Origin: Pseudomonadota bacterium
GTDB lineage: Bacteria; Pseudomonadota; Gammaproteobacteria; Enterobacterales; Enterobacteriaceae
Assembly (NCBI GenBank): GCA_023425455.1
Contig: JAFACP010000055.1
Span: 1-6,684, forward strand
Reading direction: 5' to 3'
DNA length: 6,684 nt
This document shows, in pieces, positions 5,339 through 6,684 of this stretch. The position numbers and the translations under genes were made by a program. Every line of letters starts with the position of its first letter. Positions within the stretch are counted from its first letter, which is position 1. The notes under the pieces are model-generated. The model was given only the letters and a program-made list of their open reading frames with translations. It was not told the origin of the DNA and made no database searches.

Positions 5339-6684
5339 TTTACCCGAGTCGCTAATTTTTGCCGTAAAGTGCTAAGCCGCGAAGAGAGCATGGCGAACGA
5401 GGCTATTGCCCAATCTCATATGTCGGTTATTCCGCGTGAGCAGCACACTATTTCCCGCAAAGATATCAGTGAAAATGCCCTCAAGGTGCTCTATCGTCTG
5501 AATAAAGCGGGCTATGAAGCGTATCTCGTTGGCGGTGGGGTTCGCGATTTACTGCTGGGCAAAAAACCGAAAGATTTTGACGTCACCACCAGCGCCACGC
5601 CGGAACAGGTTCGCAAATTGTTCCGTAACTGCCGCCTGGTTGGCCGCCGCTTCCGTCTCGCCCACGTCATGTTTGGCCCGGAAATTATCGAAGTGGCGAC
5701 CTTCCGGGGTCATCACGAAGGCAGTCCATCCGATCGCACCACCTCCCAGCGCGGCCAAAACGGCATGCTGCTGCGCGACAATATCTTTGGTTCGATTGAA
5801 GAAGACGCCCAGCGCCGCGATTTCACCATCAACAGCCTCTATTACAGCGTGGCGGATTTCACCGTGCGTGACTATGTCGGTGGAATGCAGGATCTGAAAG
5901 CGGGGATGATTCGCCTGATCGGTACGCCAGAGACGCGCTATCGTGAAGATCCGGTGCGAATGCTGCGTGCCGTGCGTTTTGCCGCAAAGCTGAATATGCG
6001 TATCAGCCCGGAAACGGGCGAGCCTATTCCGCGTCTGGCGACGCTTATCAACGATGTGCCGCCAGCACGTCTGTTTGAAGAGTCGCTGAAGCTGCTGCAG
6101 GCTGGCTACGGCTTCGAAACCTACACGCTGCTGCGCGAATACAGCCTGTTCCAGCCGCTGTTCCCGACCATCACCCGCTACTTTACCGAGAGCGGCGACA
6201 GCCCGATGGAACGGATGATCGCCCAGGTGCTGAAAAATACCGATACCCGCATTCACAACGATATGCGCGTAAATCCGGCGTTTCTGTTCGCGGCGATGTT
6301 CTGGTATCCCCTGCTGGAGACCGCACAGCGCATCGCGCAGGAGAGCGGTTTAGCCTATTACGATGCGTTCGCGCTGGCGACAAACGACGTGCTTGATGAA
6401 GGCTGTCGCACGCTGGCAATCCCGAAACGCATCACCACCCTGGTCCGCGATATCTGGCAGCTTCAGCTGCGGATGTCCCGTCGTCAGGGCAAACGCGCGT
6501 GGAAGCTGATGGAGCATCCAAAATTCCGCGCCGCGTTCGATCTGCTCTCCCTGCGTGCTGAAACGGAAAAAAGCCAGGAGCTGCAGCGTCTTGCGCAGTG
6601 GTGGGGGGAATTCCAGGTTTCTGCGCCACCGGAACAGAAAGATATGCTGACCAATCTGGATGACGATCCGGCGCCGCGCCGTCG
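5336..6684 (+). CDS. pcnB: Poly(A) polymerase I PcnB (3' end cut by window edge)
   Basis: PcnB adds 3' poly(A) tails to mRNA fragments and regulatory RNAs such as RNA I, marking them for decay, and so affects ColE1-type plasmid copy number. From the ATT at 5336, 449 codons are open to the window edge, ending in the start of a basic tail (PAPRRR). It is a class II nucleotidyltransferase like CCA-adding enzyme: GGGVRD (66-71) leads to DFD with catalytic D80 and D82, and [11 protein letters not shown] (160-170) holds D162. [18 protein letters not shown] (201-218) is the following conserved block, and [20 protein letters not shown] lies further on. E. coli PcnB is about 465 residues, so only the Arg-rich tail is missing. 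The N-terminal segment around residues 19-30 differs from E. coli and contains an ATG (codon 19, base 5390) that could serve as a second start but lies after conserved residues. Transcribed with or after gluQ; no separate promoter is obvious in the 42-bp gap. Confidence 0.98.
   Translation, partial: MFTRVANFCRKVLSREESMANEAIAQSHMSVIPREQHTISRKDISENALKVLYRLNKAGYEAYLVGGGVRDLLLGKKPKDFDVTTSATPEQVRKLFRNCRLVGRRFRLAHVMFGPEIIEVATFRGHHEGSPSDRTTSQRGQNGMLLRDNIFGSIEEDAQRRDFTINSLYYSVADFTVRDYVGGMQDLKAGMIRLIGTPETRYREDPVRMLRAVRFAAKLNMRISPETGEPIPRLATLINDVPPARLFEESLKLLQAGYGFETYTLLREYSLFQPLFPTITRYFTESGDSPMERMIAQVLKNTDTRIHNDMRVNPAFLFAAMFWYPLLETAQRIAQESGLAYYDAFALATNDVLDEGCRTLAIPKRITTLVRDIWQLQLRMSRRQGKRAWKLMEHPKFRAAFDLLSLRAETEKSQELQRLAQWWGEFQVSAPPEQKDMLTNLDDDPAPRR
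5586..5593 (-). other. Chi site in pcnB
   Basis: The minus strand reads GCTGGTGG, an exact RecBCD Chi octamer. It has the same orientation as the one in hrpB, and I saw no copy on the plus strand of the window. Confidence 0.6.

Noticed and set aside
5549..6256. 235-codon open frame on the minus strand inside pcnB
   Set aside because: It is wholly antisense to well-conserved pcnB codons, has no ribosome site I can see, and its translation resembles no family I know. Long antisense frames are common in GC-rich enteric genes.
1..6684. A hidden mobile element, defence system or novel operon
   Set aside because: Every stretch over 200 bp is covered by a recognisable conserved enteric gene in its expected order. 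There are no transposase, integrase, tRNA attachment site or repeat-array signals.

Overview
The window is a conserved chromosomal block from a gamma-proteobacterium of the family Enterobacteriaceae. The gene order hrpB (reverse), then thpR, sfsA, dksA, gluQ and pcnB (all forward), is the same as I know it in Escherichia coli. The protein sequences can be read against the E. coli ones almost without gaps. Substitutions, a GC-rich codon choice and diverged intergenic DNA suggest a genus other than Escherichia, perhaps Enterobacter, Klebsiella or a relative; I cannot resolve which from this stretch. I see no mobile element, CRISPR array, tRNA, rRNA or foreign island.

Layout. Bases 1-2277 hold hrpB on the minus strand, cut at its 3' end by the window edge (759 codons present, about 50 missing). 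A 73-bp divergent intergenic region (2278-2350) carries a clear extended -10 for hrpB and a weak candidate for thpR. Bases 2351-3599 hold thpR and sfsA, which overlap by 11 nt. A 175-bp gap (3600-3774) carries the dksA promoter region and 5' leader. dksA occupies 3775-4230. A 172-bp gap (4231-4402) contains a strong long hairpin and a second small hairpin just before gluQ. gluQ occupies 4403-5293. A 42-bp gap then leads to pcnB, which starts at an ATT codon at 5336 and runs off the right edge.

Function. The shared theme is RNA. HrpB is a DEAH-type RNA helicase-like ATPase, ThpR a 2H phosphoesterase acting on 2',3'-cyclic and 2'-5' RNA ends, DksA an RNA polymerase secondary-channel factor working with ppGpp, GluQRS a tRNA(Asp) queuosine glutamylase and PcnB poly(A) polymerase I. 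SfsA is a poorly understood DNA-binding protein with nuclease-like residues. The genes are largely housekeeping and are not known to form one pathway; dksA and gluQ are known to be transcriptionally linked in E. coli/Shigella.

The most interesting points are in expression control: the ATT start of pcnB, a gluQ start with no Shine-Dalgarno sequence behind two hairpins, a hairpin plus T-run whose loop contains the gluQ stop codon, and the structured dksA leader. I found no convincing undescribed system.
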